DNA from: Gnetum montanum
Lineage: Eukaryota; Streptophyta; Gnetopsida; Gnetales; Gnetaceae
Direction: 5' to 3'
Assembly (NCBI GenBank): GCA_015680685.1
Contig: MNCI01034664.1
Location: forward strand, 888,387 to 952,386
Length of the DNA stretch: 64,000 nt
The notes under the pieces: generated by a model
What the model saw: only the letters and a program-made list of their open reading frames with translations
Told to the model about the DNA's origin: nothing
The model's database searches: none
Shown: in pieces, positions 47,340-59,949 of the stretch
Layout of the letters: each line of letters opens with the position of its first letter
How positions within the stretch are numbered: position 1 is the stretch's first letter
Position numbers and translations under genes: made by a program

Positions 47340-49480
47340 TAAACAAAGGAGTATGGGTGGTCTCATGGATCCATATAGCATCATCAATAGTTTGATCCTT
47401 CCACAAGTTTGATCAAGTACTAATTCCTCTTTACTCCACAAGTACTATAAGCTTCTCTCTTCTTGAGTACAATTACCTTCCTCTTCATTGAAGGTTTGTA
47501 CTTGTCAATACTCCTCTTCAACTCATTAATGTTGCCCTATAAGATCTCATCATCTACTAGTCCATGATAATGCACAAAATCTACAACATTAAAAACAAAA
47601 TACATACCCACATCATTCAATAATTTATTTTCAAAAGCATTATCATTGATTTTGATCTTTATTCTAAGAGGACCCTTCTTCTTAGCTTTCAACTTTGAAA
47701 ATTCAATACCTCTCAACCTCTTCTTTTTCAAGTGCATCCAAATAAGATTACCAACATTAAATTTGAGCTTCCTCTTTCCCTAATTTATTTGAAGAACTCT
47801 CTCTTTGGTCTTCTTCTCAATATCTTCCTTCACTTGAGCATGAAAATCATTTCTCTTACAAAAAAATAGCACTTAATTGAGCTTCTCCATTAAAGCTCTA
47901 AACATTATTCACCATCTTTGAAAAAAACCCATAATTAACCTCAAATGGGATCTCTCCAAGAGTGACATGAAAAGCATTATTATAGGAAAATTCAACATGG
48001 CACAACAAAGTTTTCCATCTCTAAGGTTGTTCATCATACAAACACCTCAAAATATTTAGCAAAGATTTGTTTACCACTCTAGTTTGATCATCATTGTATG
48101 GATGACATGCACTAGAAAAATTCAACTTTGACCCTAAAATTTTCCAAAGGAACCTCCAAAAATGACTAGTAAACTTTAGGTTTCTATCACTAACAATACT
48201 CAAGGAAATCCCATGCAACTTTACAACATGCTGGAAAAAAATTTCCAACATGAGATGCATCACTTACCTTTATGTATGGAATGAAGTGTGTCATCTTGGA
48301 GAATCTATTCACAAAAACAAAAATAGCATTGTTCTCACTTTTGGTTTTTCAAATCCTACTTATAAAGTCCATTAAGATACTTTCCTATGGATCCTTGGGA
48401 ATCAGCAAAGGCATATGATATCCATCCACTCCTTTTTACGTCCTATGAATTTTTTACATGTCAAACACTCCTTCACAAATATGGAGACTTAAAAGGACAT
48501 TACATGCCAAAAATAGTACCTACCCACAAGCTCCAATGTTTTATCTCTACCCATATGACTTGTCATGCCACCACAATGCTTTTCAACCAAAATTTTCCTT
48601 CTAAAATCATAATTGGATACACATACCTTCTTATTCTTGAGTAATGGTTCATCTTGGATATGATAAATCCTCCATTGGTCTTTTCTACATAAAAATGATT
48701 CCTTAAGAATTCTCTAAACTTATCCAAAATCTGAATCATATTCATACAAATCAAATAAATCACTCATACCTTTCACATGAGGCATGCTGAAATTCATCAC
48801 ATGCATCCTATACAATGCACCAACCACCACATTGGCTTTTCCACTCTTATTTTTGAGCATAAAATTGAACTCATAAAATTATTCCATCCATTTCATGTGT
48901 TTAATAGTCAAATTCTTTTAGGAATTAAGAAACTAAAGTGCTTTGTGGTCAATTATCAAAGTGAACTACTTAGATAATAAGTAATGCTTTCAATGATTGA
49001 TTTCTTAAAAAATAACATAAAACTCCTTCTCATATATGCTATAGTCCTTTCTTAACTCATTCTGAGTTTCTAAAAAGAAAGTAATAGATCCACCTTCTTG
49101 TAAAATCATCCCTCCAATGGTAAGTCCACTTGCATTCACCTTCATCTAAAAAAGCTTTTGGAAATCTGGCATTGCAAGCACTAATTTCCTAGTGATTTTT
49201 GGCTTTAATATGTCAAAGCTCCTTTGGGTTTCATCACCATATCTGAAATATTGTGTCTTCTTAAGAAAAAAAATATAGGTAATGAAATACCACTGAAATT
49301 TTTTATGGACCTTCTGTAAAAACCTAATAAACCAAAAAATAATCTTACCTTCCTAACATTTTTAAGAGTTGGCCAAACTCTAATAGCCCTCACCTTCATA
49401 GCTTCCATCTAAATTTGATTTTTAGAAATCACATGTTCCAAATATATGATCTCCCTCTTAAATAAATGACTTTTCTTTAC
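47340..49480 (-). pseudogene. Chromovirus RNase H, integrase and chromodomain remnant
   Basis: Minus-strand pieces in order. RT/RNase H junction (49408-49205): IRVWPTLKNVRKVRLFFGLL and FYRRSIKNFSGI. Integrase zinc finger (about 48580-48470): CGGMTSHMGRDKTL ... CLTCKK. Integrase core: VNRFSKMTHFIPYIK near 48290, where the family has VDRFSKM, so Asp is Asn. Then HGISLSIVSDRNLKFTSHFW and YNDDQTRVVNKSL (48263-48021), where Glu is Arg. C-terminal GPLRIKIKINDNAFENKL and FVFNVVDFVHYH (47737-47537). A chromodomain tail, WKDQTIDDAIWI, lies near 47390. Frames differ between pieces. The chromodomain would have guided integration to histone marks; too little is left to name the clade. Confidence 0.8.
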
Positions 49481-50100
49481 ATTGATCACCAAATGTACCT
49501 CCTTCAATTTAAGACATATTATTCTTAAGTGATCCAAGTGCTCCTAATCATTATAGTTATACACCAAAATATCATTAAAGAAGATAATACAAAACTTACT
49601 AATGAAATATTTAAGTACATCATGCATCAACCTCCTGAATTTATCATTTATATTTGTGAGAGCAAATGTCATCATCAACCACTCAAACAATCCATTCAAT
49701 GTTTTGAAAACTATCTTCCATTCATCACCAGGCCTAATTCAAATTTGATGATATCCACTCTTCAAATTGATTTAGCTGAAGATCTTTGCATTGGTAAGGA
49801 CATCAAGGATATCATCCATCCTTAGAATAAAAAACCTATACCTCACTATCATCTTATTTACTACTCTTAAATCAATGTACATTCTCTATTTATCATAGTT
49901 CTTCTTTAGAATAATTACTATTAGAATTGCACAAGGTATAATGAAATCCATCATGAAGACATTTCCAAGTAACTCCTCTACCTTCCTTTGCAATTTAGCA
50001 TGTTGTTTCATTGTCATCTAGTATGCTCTCTTATTTGGAATGGCAACATCAGGAATGAAGTCACTTTAATGATGAACAATCCTTGTTGGTGGTAATCCAT
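49481..50100 (-). pseudogene. Chromovirus reverse transcriptase
   Basis: Nearly continuous minus-strand frame with stops. RMYIDLRVVNKMIVRYRFFI matches the RT motif with the first catalytic Asp. It is followed by INLKSGYHQI, DEWKIVFKTLNGLFEWLMMT and IFFNDILVYN. The last corresponds to VVYFDDILIYS, the second catalytic box. Its first Asp is Asn (AAT on the minus strand, plus 49574-49576), so the polymerase is dead. Confidence 0.85.
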
Positions 50101-50842
50101 CCAATTTTCCTTTGAACACCTTGGAAAATTGTTCCTTCAAGCCTATCACACTTGTTCGAAGCTCTACCTACATAACATCATGGTTAGAAGAAAAAATTGA
50201 TATAATCACAAAATCAAAACTAGCCTTATCATGTTCCTTAGTATATTCCCTCTTCCCAAGAAGAAAGAAGGAAGAATTAATTAAGCTTTGTTGTTTCACA
50301 TGTTCAACTATCATAGGAATTAACTCATGAATTCCATCTAGTTTTGCTACACTCCACATATTTCTTGCTTCATCAAATTGAGCACCATTATCAAAATTCC
50401 AAGGCCTTCCAAGAATTTCATTAGCACAATCAATTAGTATTACATAACATTTCACAACATCATGATAACTTCCAATTTTAAATTTCAAGACACATTACTC
50501 TCTTACCTCTTGAGAGAAGTCTCTTGACAACAATGCATCTTGTATGGTCTATGATGAAGGTTTGTTACTAAACCCAATCTAGCAACTATTTTAGAAGAAA
50601 TAAAATTTTCTTGCACTTCCTCATTAATTAAAATATGAATCCATTCCCCACTAAGTAAGCATCTATCTCAAATCTAAAACAATAATTTTCTTAATAGATG
50701 ATCTCCTCTATTTACATTTCTCATAAATGCATAAGAATTAACCTTAAAAATTCCTCAATTTTGGTAGAATTAGGAGTACCACTCTAAAGATCTTAACTTG
50801 AAGTCTCCTCTACTTCCATGATTTGTACATTTGTCATTGTCC
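49905..50842 (-). pseudogene. Protease/RT N-terminal region, duplication copy 1
   Basis: Contains retropepsin C-terminal features: KIGSYHDVVKCYVILIDCAN, EILGRPWNFDN and EARNMWSVAKLDGIHELIPM (50488-50168). Toward RT come LDGLPPTRIVHH and LQRKVEELLGNVF. It is followed, at the higher-coordinate side, by a second tandem copy, 50843-53030. The catalytic Asp region lies upstream of the LGRPW part and is not clearly readable. Confidence 0.75.
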
Positions 50843-53030
50843 TTCTTTAGCACAAGCACTACTATAATTGCACAAGGTAAAATGAATTTTCTCATGAAGC
50901 CATTTGCAGGTAACTCCTCTAATTGCCTTTGCAATTTTGCCCACTATTTCAATGCCATCTAATATCCTCTCTAATTTAGAATGGTAGCATAAAAAATGAA
51001 GTCAATTTAATGGTGAACATTCCTCATTGTTGGTAATCCATCCAATTTTCCTTTGATCACATTGGAAAATTGCTCCTTCAAGCCTATCACACCTATTGGA
51101 AGTTCTACATGCATACATAACATCATGGTTAGAAGAAACAGTTAATATAATCATAAATCAAAACTAGCCTTTGTGGATTATTGAACTTAGAAATGGGGGG
51201 ATGAATAAGTTCCTCAAATAAAACTTTGTAAAACAAAAGCATACACACATTGAATTTAATGTGGTTCCTCAAGTTTGGTAGTCCACACTCGGTGAGTAAA
51301 TCACTAGCATACCTCTGGACTTTGTTTCTCTTAAATGTGGTTGAAGGGTTCACATCCTATACAATCTTCATGCCTCACTCCAAATTTTTGTGCCACAACA
51401 CCAACCACTCAACCCCATAAGGTCCCTTCAAGCTTGGAATGTAGTTTCTAGGCTTCTACAACCTTTACAATCTTGAGCTCTACTTTGGAGTATTGTGTCG
51501 CAACACCAATTACTCAATCCCACAAGATTCTAACAAGCTCAAGCAAGATGCCTTCCCAGAAGAAGCACATCAACCCCATAGGATAACAAGAGAGAATAAT
51601 TACAAGGGATAAATGCAACTTAGTTTGTTGATCCTTGTACATTGAGGTAAAACACACTTTACAATGAACAAATGATGATCTAATAAAGAGCAACAAAGAT
51701 TAAAATGATTGACAAAATGATTATACATTGATTACATATAATCTTGCACATTTCCCAATGCATATGATGTCTTCTTATAGCTACCATGTTTTTAAATCCA
51801 TCTTGCAACTTGTGCAATGATTAGGAAATGGTCACTAATAGTTAGGGAAAATGTCTACTTCATACCTTAGACATATTTCTAAATTTGCCTTCTATTCTAG
51901 AAAGACATCTTTCTGAAGTCTCCATTCTAGAAGACATCTTTGTCTAGAGAAAGACATCTTTTTAACACTAGCTTGTATTCTATGAAGATGTCTTTACCTA
52001 AGAAAATGCATTTGCTATTTCTTGATGTCTTTGCCTATGTTCACTCCAATTTTGCCAAGACATCTACTATTTCCCAAAGACATCTTTCTTCAACTTTCTT
52101 TGTCCTTTGAATTCATTGTTCCTTGTCCACAACCTTGATCTTCCACATGCTTTAATGACAATAACTTTGCTTGTATAGTATTTGGTCCTTTTCCACATCC
52201 TTTGGAATTCTTGCATGTTTGTTTGAGATCTTGAGAATGATCTTCTCCTATGAGCTTTAGACCAGTTCATTTATTTTCATCTATGTATGCTTTAGCTCAT
52301 CTTGGTTTCCCATGTACACAGACCTACAAACACAATAACCACACAATCATACAAACAACCTTTGACTCCATTTTACTTAATGTTTTAACACACCAAAAGG
52401 TCCATAGCCTTATCATGTTTATTAATATATTTCTTCTTTCCAAAAGAATTAAGGAAGCATTAATTAAGCTTTGTTGCCTCACTTATTCAACTATCATAGG
52501 AATCAACTCATGGATTTCATCTAGTTTTACTACACTCCATATATTCCTTGCTCCATCAAATTGAGCACCATTATGAAAATTCCAAGGCATTCCAAGAATT
52601 ACATCAGCATAATCAATTGGTATTACATCACATTTTACAACATCATTATAACTTTCAATTTTAAATTTTAAGACACATTACTCTCTTACCTCTTAAGATA
52701 AGTCTCTCGATAACTAATGCATCTTGTATGGTCTACATTGAATGTTTGTTACTAAACCTAATCTAGCAACTATCCTAGAGGAAATAACATTTTCTTACAC
52801 TTCAACATTAATCTAAAGATGAGTCCATTTCCCACTAAGAAAAAATCTAACCCTAATATAAAACATTAGTTTTCTTAAGGGATGATTGCCTCTATTCATA
52901 TTTCTCATAAATGCACAAGAATTAAACTTAGAAACTATCTCAATTTTGGTAGCATTAGGATTACCTCTCTAAAGAGCTTAACTTGATGTCTCCTCCTCTT
53001 TCATGGTTTGTACATCATTATCCTTGGCTA
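50843..53030 (-). pseudogene. Protease/RT N-terminal region, duplication copy 2, split by a solo LTR
   Basis: After removing the solo LTR at 51172-52406 this is about 950 bp and aligns end to end with copy 1. Shared phrases include TAATCCATCCAATTTTCCTTTGA, TTGAGCACCATTAT, AGACACATTACTCTCTTACCTC and TCTCATAAATGCA. The repeat junction is at TTCTTTAG, present at both starts (about 49900 and 50845). A direct tandem duplication inside the polyprotein would put a second protease segment in front of the first. Confidence 0.75.
51172..52406 (-). mobile_element. Solo LTR of the Copia family, minus orientation
   Basis: 1235 bp. Plus-strand left end TGTGGATTATTGAAC and right end AAAAGGTCCATA, diverged forms of TGAGGATCATTGAAC and AAAAGGTCAACA of the other copies. 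A perfect target duplication, GCCTT, lies at 51167-51171 and 52407-52411. It interrupts copy 2 of the chromovirus duplication; the empty site is preserved in copy 1 (AACTAGCCTTATCATG). Confidence 0.88.
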
Positions 53031-54239
53031 CCTTGTGAAATGAACATTCCCATTGCTTATGTCCTCATTCTTAATATTTGAAGCATTAAATCTTAAATGA
53101 AGTACTACCTTTATCCTTCCCTTCCTTACCTTGGTCCTTCTTGGCCTTGCACTTTTCATCTCCCTTCTCTTGCTTCTTATCTTGACTATTATATTTGTCT
53201 TCATATTTTGACTTGGATCCTTTCTCCAATTTGGATCCCTTGTCCTTCCCTTTTGAAGTTTATTTGCTTCTACTCCCAAATTCATTAAGATTCCTTTTCT
53301 CCTTAAGTATCAAATCATAAGTCTTATGAAAAATTTATGGCTTATAAAATAAAACCTCCTACTAATACATCATTTTAAGACCTCCAAGAAAGATTTCATC
53401 CTTTTTATATTCCTCTCAGTTTATCTTATCTTGATGAAATAGTCTCCAAAATTCAATTTAAAAATCCTTAAAATCTTTGTCTCTTGCCTAAATAATTTTA
53501 GCTTCATAATATTCTCTTACCTTTCCCAACATTGTTCAAATTTCCATCTTAACCTATATTTCAAAAGATTCCATTCCTTGATAGGTTGAAAAGTTTTCCC
53601 CTAATAACTTTGGGACTCTTTTCCTCACTAATTTGAAGTCATATCTTCTCATGTGGATTCATCAATTAGTGTCCTCAATTGATTTGGTATCCCTTCTAAC
53701 TTAAATCTCTTGTCAAGTATCTTCAACCAAATTGCAAAAGCATTTGTGCCATCTACATCATTGAAATTCTTCAATTACACATACAGAAGGCTAACAACAT
53801 TTCTAAATGATCTAGTGAGTCTTGCTTCATCTTCATCATCAAGCTTACCATGATAAGATCTAGATACCAATGATGAAGCTCTGAAATCCTAATATAAGGA
53901 TTTTGATTTTCTCCTTCTGGAATCCTATGTTGATGGATTCTCACACTCACATAGCTAGAATGTTCTTCCTTCTCATTTGCTTTCCCTCCACCAAGCTAGG
54001 AAACTTCTTCATGTTCATTCAAGTGAAAATGCTCATCATCATTAGAAGTCTAAATACAGCTAGGATCTATATTCCTATCTACCTTGGTACTGACATCATT
54101 TAATCATATAACCATCATTTAAAAGGAAAATTCCATGCTCTTTATGTCTCTATTTAGGTCTTAAACCTAGTTCTTTTTAGGAGCCATCTAAAATAAACAT
54201 AAAAACCCATAACCAAATTCTAAATAACATTAAATATAA
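53031..54239 (-). pseudogene. Chromovirus gag with CCHC zinc knuckle remnant
   Basis: Decayed minus-strand frame. The knuckle at 53085-53044 reads C-F-K-Y-x-E-x-G-H-K-Q-W-E-C. This is the CX2CX4HX4C pattern with the second Cys changed to Tyr and two Gly-like positions changed to stops. A Lys/Arg-rich stretch (53285-53100) precedes it, and the Gag core is poorly readable between 53300 and 54200, with MDGFF-type and YYEAK-type fragments. It stands just after the primer site. Confidence 0.7.
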
Positions 54240-54252
54240 TTCTCTAATACCA
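54240..54252 (-). other. Primer binding site of the chromovirus, tRNA-Met type
   Basis: Minus strand TGGTATTAGAGAA beside the LTR end. The consensus is TGGTATCAGAGCC. Confidence 0.8.
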
Positions 54253-54254
54253 AT

Positions 54255-54843
54255 TACACTAGAGCAAAATCCCTCCAATTTTCTTTAATCCTTCACAAAA
54301 ACATAAAATACAGAATGTATGAAGACAATACAAGTGCTAGAAAATAAGAGAACTATGTATCTTCAACTACATTCAATAGAATATTACAATTATAGTAGAA
54401 TCACAATCCCATAAAACAACAACACTTACATACTTAATAATTTTTTAGAACATGAGACTCTACAACCATACAACAATTGACCTCAATGCAAGAAATAATC
54501 AAACTAAATCTCTTCTACACATAGCAAGGAGATCCCAACTCACACAAAAGTCATAATGGCCAAAACACATACAATTGACCATAGAGATATACATCACTTT
54601 CATGTAATCTCATACTTGTACTCTCATGCCACTCTCCATACCAAAAAACATGAAAACACAAAATAATATTTAACTACAAGATAATAACCCTAGGGAAACA
54701 TTTCCCACGACCAATTTGAATATTCTTAGCTAGTTTCTAGATTGGAACTGCCAACTCAAAACTTTCCTCAATCATATAGGATATCTTTAGGCTTGATAAG
54801 ACATATTTCTATTAACCCTAGCTCTCAAATAAAATGTCTTCTT
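54255..54843 (-). repeat. 5' LTR of the chromovirus, segment 1
   Basis: Aligns with 46477 to about 47070. The remaining segments are 56097-56161 and 62463-62614, displaced by two Copia-family insertions. Confidence 0.8.
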
Positions 54844-56091
54844 TGTTGACATTTTTATATATCAAAACCTTAAGGAAAATAGAAAACAAAGGATGTTTGT
54901 GTAGTGTTGTATTTCAAGGACAAGATTATGGATGAAAAATTCATAGACCTTTGGCAAGAACAAGATTGTGGACAAGGACTTCAAATTAGGAGTAAGAGCA
55001 AAGGACTTTGAACAAGAGCAAAGGACTCAACAACAGAAAATGACTTAATGACTCAAAAGTAAAGTTAACATCATCAAGAACTTGTGGAGTATGTGAAAGT
55101 TCAAAGAGCAAGAACAAGGAAGGAAAATTTCATGTGCAAAGAAAGTAGAAGAAAGATGTCTCTAAAGAATAGTAGACATCCTGGCCAAAGTGAAGGAAAG
55201 TTAGAAATACACCTTCAAAAAACAATAGATGTCCTAGACGAATTGAAGATTACTCCAACAAAGACATCTTTGTGAAATAGTAAACATCTTTCTAGTAAGA
55301 AATATGTCTTCCTAAAGACATATCTACAAAGGCATCTTTCCTAAAGAAAAGATGTCTCTCCTGAATAAAGGTCTAATGTAGAAAGATGTCACAACCTTGA
55401 AGAAGACATCTTTGATGATTGCTAGATAGATGTTGCACAAATTTTGAGGTGATTTTGAAAACATATGGACTATAAGAAGATTTCATTTCATTTGGAAATG
55501 TGCAAGCATTATGTACTTTCAAGTGTAATTATCAACCAATCATTGTAATTATCATTATCTTACTATTATTCATCACTTTACTATCTTTTGTCTATTGTAA
55601 CTGATCAAAGTGAGTTGTGCCTCATAATACAAGGATCAACAAACTTAGTTACATTCATTCCTTGTAATTGTTGTTCTCTTTTGTTACCTTGTGGGGTTGA
55701 TGTGCTTCTTGCAGGAAGGCATATTAGTTGAGCTTGTTGAGGTCATGCAGGATTGAGTGTTGGTATAGCATCACAATACTTCAGAGCGAAACTCAAGTTG
55801 TAAAGGTTGTGGGATCTTGGTAACTACATTTCTAAGCTTGTTGGGACCTTACAAGGTTGAGTGGATTCATGGTGTTGAATCACTCCAAAGTAGAGCTTAG
55901 AGTTTGTATAGAGTATGGTACCCTTCAAACCACATTTAAGAGCAATGAAGCCTAGAGGTGTGCTAGCAAACTACCCTCTAAGTGTGGACTACACAAGTTG
56001 GGAAATCACATTCAATTTGGTGTGTGTGATTTGTCTCAACATTTTTTTAGGGAGCTTATTCATCCCCTCCTTCTAAGTTCAATGATCCTCA
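54844..56091 (+). mobile_element. Solo LTR of the Copia family, plus orientation
   Basis: 1248 bp, TGTTGACATTTTT ... AATGATCCTCA, with a perfect target duplication TTCTT at 54839-54843 and 56092-56096. The ORF-like stretch at 55084-55275 is LTR sequence rich in AAGACATCTTT-type words. Confidence 0.92.
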
Positions 56092-56096
56092 TTCTT

Positions 56097-56161
56097 CTCA
56101 AGCTATATGTTTTCACATAGGCATCTTTGAACAAGATAAGACATCTTCACTCTACACAAGA
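56097..56161 (-). repeat. 5' LTR of the chromovirus, segment 2
   Basis: 65 bp between two Copia-family insertions, aligning with about 47095-47160 (CTCAAGCTATA ...). It includes the target site CAAGA at 56157-56161. Confidence 0.75.
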
Positions 56162-57371
56162 TGAGGACCAAGAACTTAGAAGAGGGTGAATAAATAAGTT
56201 CCCTAAATTGCAAGCAACACTTCTTACACAAAACACAAGAATTATGTAGTTTCCCAACTTGGGTACTCCACACTAAGAGGGTAGATTCCTTGCACACATT
56301 TAGGCCTTTTTTCTTCCAAAATGTGATTTAGAAGATACTATAACCTTTACAAGATTTGAGAGTTTCGTCACTATAAAATATCTCAACCAAGGTCCCAATA
56401 AGCTTAAAATGTGATTTTAAGGGCACCACATCCTATACAAGCTCTAAGCTTCACTCTAGATTGTTTCCTCACTACAAAACCACTCAACCCTGTAAGGTGT
56501 TAATAAGCTCATATAGTGGTTTCAAGGATCCCACAACCTTTACAAAATTGAGCTATGCTTTGGAGTGTTTTGATGCTGCAAAACCACTCAATCTCATAGG
56601 ATCCTGACAAGCTCAATACAATATCTTCTCATGAGAAGCACTTCAACCATACAAGGCAACAAATAAAGAAAAAGAAAAATAAGGAATGAGTATAACTCAA
56701 ATTATAGATCCTTGTACAATGTAGCATAGTTCCACTCTCAATCAAAAAAATGATGTGACAATTCAAGTACACAAGTACAATAGCATAATATAGACAATTA
56801 TTACTTTTATGTTGAAAATTTGTGCATAATACCCAAGAGTTTCTAATCTTCTTTTAACATTGGAGTTTTTAAAAACACCTCAGAATTTGTGCAATGACTA
56901 GCTAATGACTAATGTTGACATCTTCTACGATATTAGGACATCTCTTTAAATTCATCTTCAACTTTGGGGAGACGTCTCCTTTCAAAATGGAACATCTCTA
57001 GAAAGATGTCTTTTTTTCCAAAGGAGACATCTCCTATTTTTGGAAGACATCTTCCTGTGATTGACTTCCTCTCGACCAAGATGTCTTTTGTTCCTTGGAG
57101 ACATCTTCTCAACTTTTGAGCTCTAGTTCCTATGGCTTTCTCTTATTGATTTAGCTTCCTCTCAATTCCTAAAGCATCTTCATTTAGCTTGTAATCTTTA
57201 TACTTATCCATGCTCTCATTTTTCCTATGAAGTCTTTTACTTTAATAGCCATTCTTCCTTAATTCCTTGTCCATGATGTGGAGTTCTTGTTCTTGTCCTA
57301 TAAGCACATCCACAAAAAAAATACTTTGTTCTCCATTTTCCTTAAGGTTTTGACATACCAAAAGGTCAACA
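56162..57371 (-). repeat. 3' LTR of the Copia-type element
   Basis: Minus strand TGTTGACCTTTTGGTATGTC ... TTGGTCCTCA, 1210 bp. Immediately before it on the minus strand is the tract AAAAGGGGGAGA (57373-57384), typical of Copia elements. Confidence 0.92.
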
Positions 57372-57384
57372 ATCTCCCCCTTTT

Positions 57385-59949
57385 GGTGATGTTCAAAACT
57401 TAAGAAAATGGATTATTAGTCTCCAAAATTCATCAAGTCATATATTTTCAATATTTTTCATATATCCAACAGATTTAAAATATATCCAACAAATCCCATT
57501 AATGCACTATATTCCATGAATCACATCATTTAAGTCATTTTACATCCTCACATCACAATCAACATAAGCATAAATGATTTCCATAATAGCACAATCAATT
57601 TGATTTATATATTTGATTATCAATATAACCACATCATAATATCAATAACCATAACATAATATTAATAATAATACCAAACTCTCCCTCTTTTTGGACATCA
57701 TCAAAAAGGAATGGGGCGGATCAACAAGATAGACCAATGGAATTTTTAGAGTAGTCTTTTAGCTCAAGAGATGAAGTAAATTCTAAGATCTTCACATTTT
57801 GAGAAGAGATCATATATATAATCCAATCATTTTCAGAATGTCATAAGAAGCATTCATAATGAAAAGGTGAGTACATCGTGATGTAGTTCATATTGGATTA
57901 AGTGCTCTAAGAAGATATATTCATTGTGTATAGTACTACCATACAGATATAAATATTTATGAGCACATTATTCCATAGGGTTGCCAAATCAAATTCCAAT
58001 TAAGAGCTACCGTCTTAATTAAATAATCATAAATAGTCTAAGCCTTTTAGTTTATGTTCAAGAGAATTTAAAACCAAAGGTTGATGTCTAAATTTTGACC
58101 CTTGAAGAGCAAGTAAAATGTCTCTTAAACCAATAAGCCATTAGAAGTAAATAATTAATATCTCATGATTCTGTAATCATCCAATATTCTCCTTCTTTTG
58201 AAACATCAACAAAAGGATAAGGCATAGAAATTCTATGACAAGGAGAGTATATACATCCAGATCCAACAAGAGAGAGGAAAGCAATACAACTTCTCATGCT
58301 AAATCTCTCAAGAACAACTAAACATATCCTTAACAAGATGTCCATAAAGCAATTTGTATATAGCCATGTCAATTTTAAATACTAGCACCAAGAAATACAT
58401 CACAAGAAAAAATATCCAAAAGATATCTTGACCAAAATTAGCTCATAATTTTACCCTAGATGCTTTATCATACTCCATAATTAATAGTCCTCTTCTTGTT
58501 CATTTTTAGTGGTGGATGTTGGAGTGGGAAGTCTTGTTGCCTGAATATCTTTTGGTAAGAGTCTCAAAAGACTCTCCCTACATGGGTGACCTCTAGATGA
58601 TAACTGTCAATGAGGTATAGGCTTCCCTTACATCTATGCTTGTATTTCTTTCTAGCTTCTTTGGTAATAATGTATCTATTATAGAGAGATTGCTATTCTC
58701 CTCTTGAGCCTTTTAGGATCTCCATGTTGCATAGATATTCTAAGATCAAGTATGAAGACTTTTGAAAGAAAGACCTTTCATTAGTAGTATCTTATGATAA
58801 ATAGAGCAAATAATTCATATGCTCAAGCAATTTCTTTTGAAATGTTTTTTTTCTCAGAAGATACATGAATTACATTAAAGGTACCAATTCAAATGCTTCA
58901 ATTATCATACATCAAAAATATTCCAAAAGAAATTGGACTTTATGATTTTAGAGGGAAGCAACAATGCCATATCACAAGACATAATAAAAGTCCAACAAAA
59001 ATATTTTGGTTAATGAATTATGTGCAAGGGTTTTAAATTACTTGAAACCAATACATTCTAGTTAAGAATACAAAAGATGATTTTTCAATAAGCATTTTTA
59101 AAGTAGCACAAGCTTACATTCAAGAATAAACTAATCAAGTTATTTTACATCAAATCATGCTCATAAATTTACAAAAGATAGCTTAATCAAATATTCAGAG
59201 ATGATAGTATTTTATCTAACAATCAAATATTCCAATAATGCCCCCACTGATATAATACCAAATATCTCCTCCTACATATGTTTTTATCTTAACATTTGTA
59301 GAACATGGAGCTAATTTTCCATAGTCTTAAAAAAATGTAAGCACATATAAAAAAAATTAGTCTTTCTTGAACATTCAAATGTCCTTAAAAAATAAAGCAT
59401 TTTAAAAAATTGACACAATTTTTAACAAGGAAATAGAAACTTACCATAACTTACCTTACTTGCAATTGAGATGCAAAAGACTACTGAAGTTTGAGATGAG
59501 GTCCTCTATCATGGACTACTTCCTTACCTTTTATACTTCTTTCATTAGTTCATTTTCATGATGGTCAAGCTTGTTCATGAAAGATTTTTTAGTCGCCTTC
59601 TATATCATCCATCTTCTTAAGAAAATTTCCAATTTGCTAGTCATCTTCATTTCTAATAGTTGCTTCCTACAAAATATCCATACTAGGAACTTTTTGACAA
59701 GATCAAGCACCAATGCTATTTTGATCAACATGAGGATAATCAAAGTTTTATTTACATCCATAATTTTTAAAGATGATTAAAGTGTTTGCCTCATGAATGG
59801 GGTTATCAAACTTGATTATGCTTGATTTGGAGCTTGTATCCTCCTATGAGAGTTCTTTAACATATTTATTCCTAAGCTATTTTTCATGAACCTCTCCTTC
59901 TTGAAATCCTCTACATTCTTCATTTGAAGGGGTTAGTTGTTGAATCTTA
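57385..59949 (-). other. Non-coding internal region of the Copia-type element
   Basis: After gag only scattered, stop-filled frames remain, for example PHVDQNSIGA and KVPSMDIL near 59700. The rest is AT-rich with short ORF shadows. It stands where pol would be. Confidence 0.5.
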
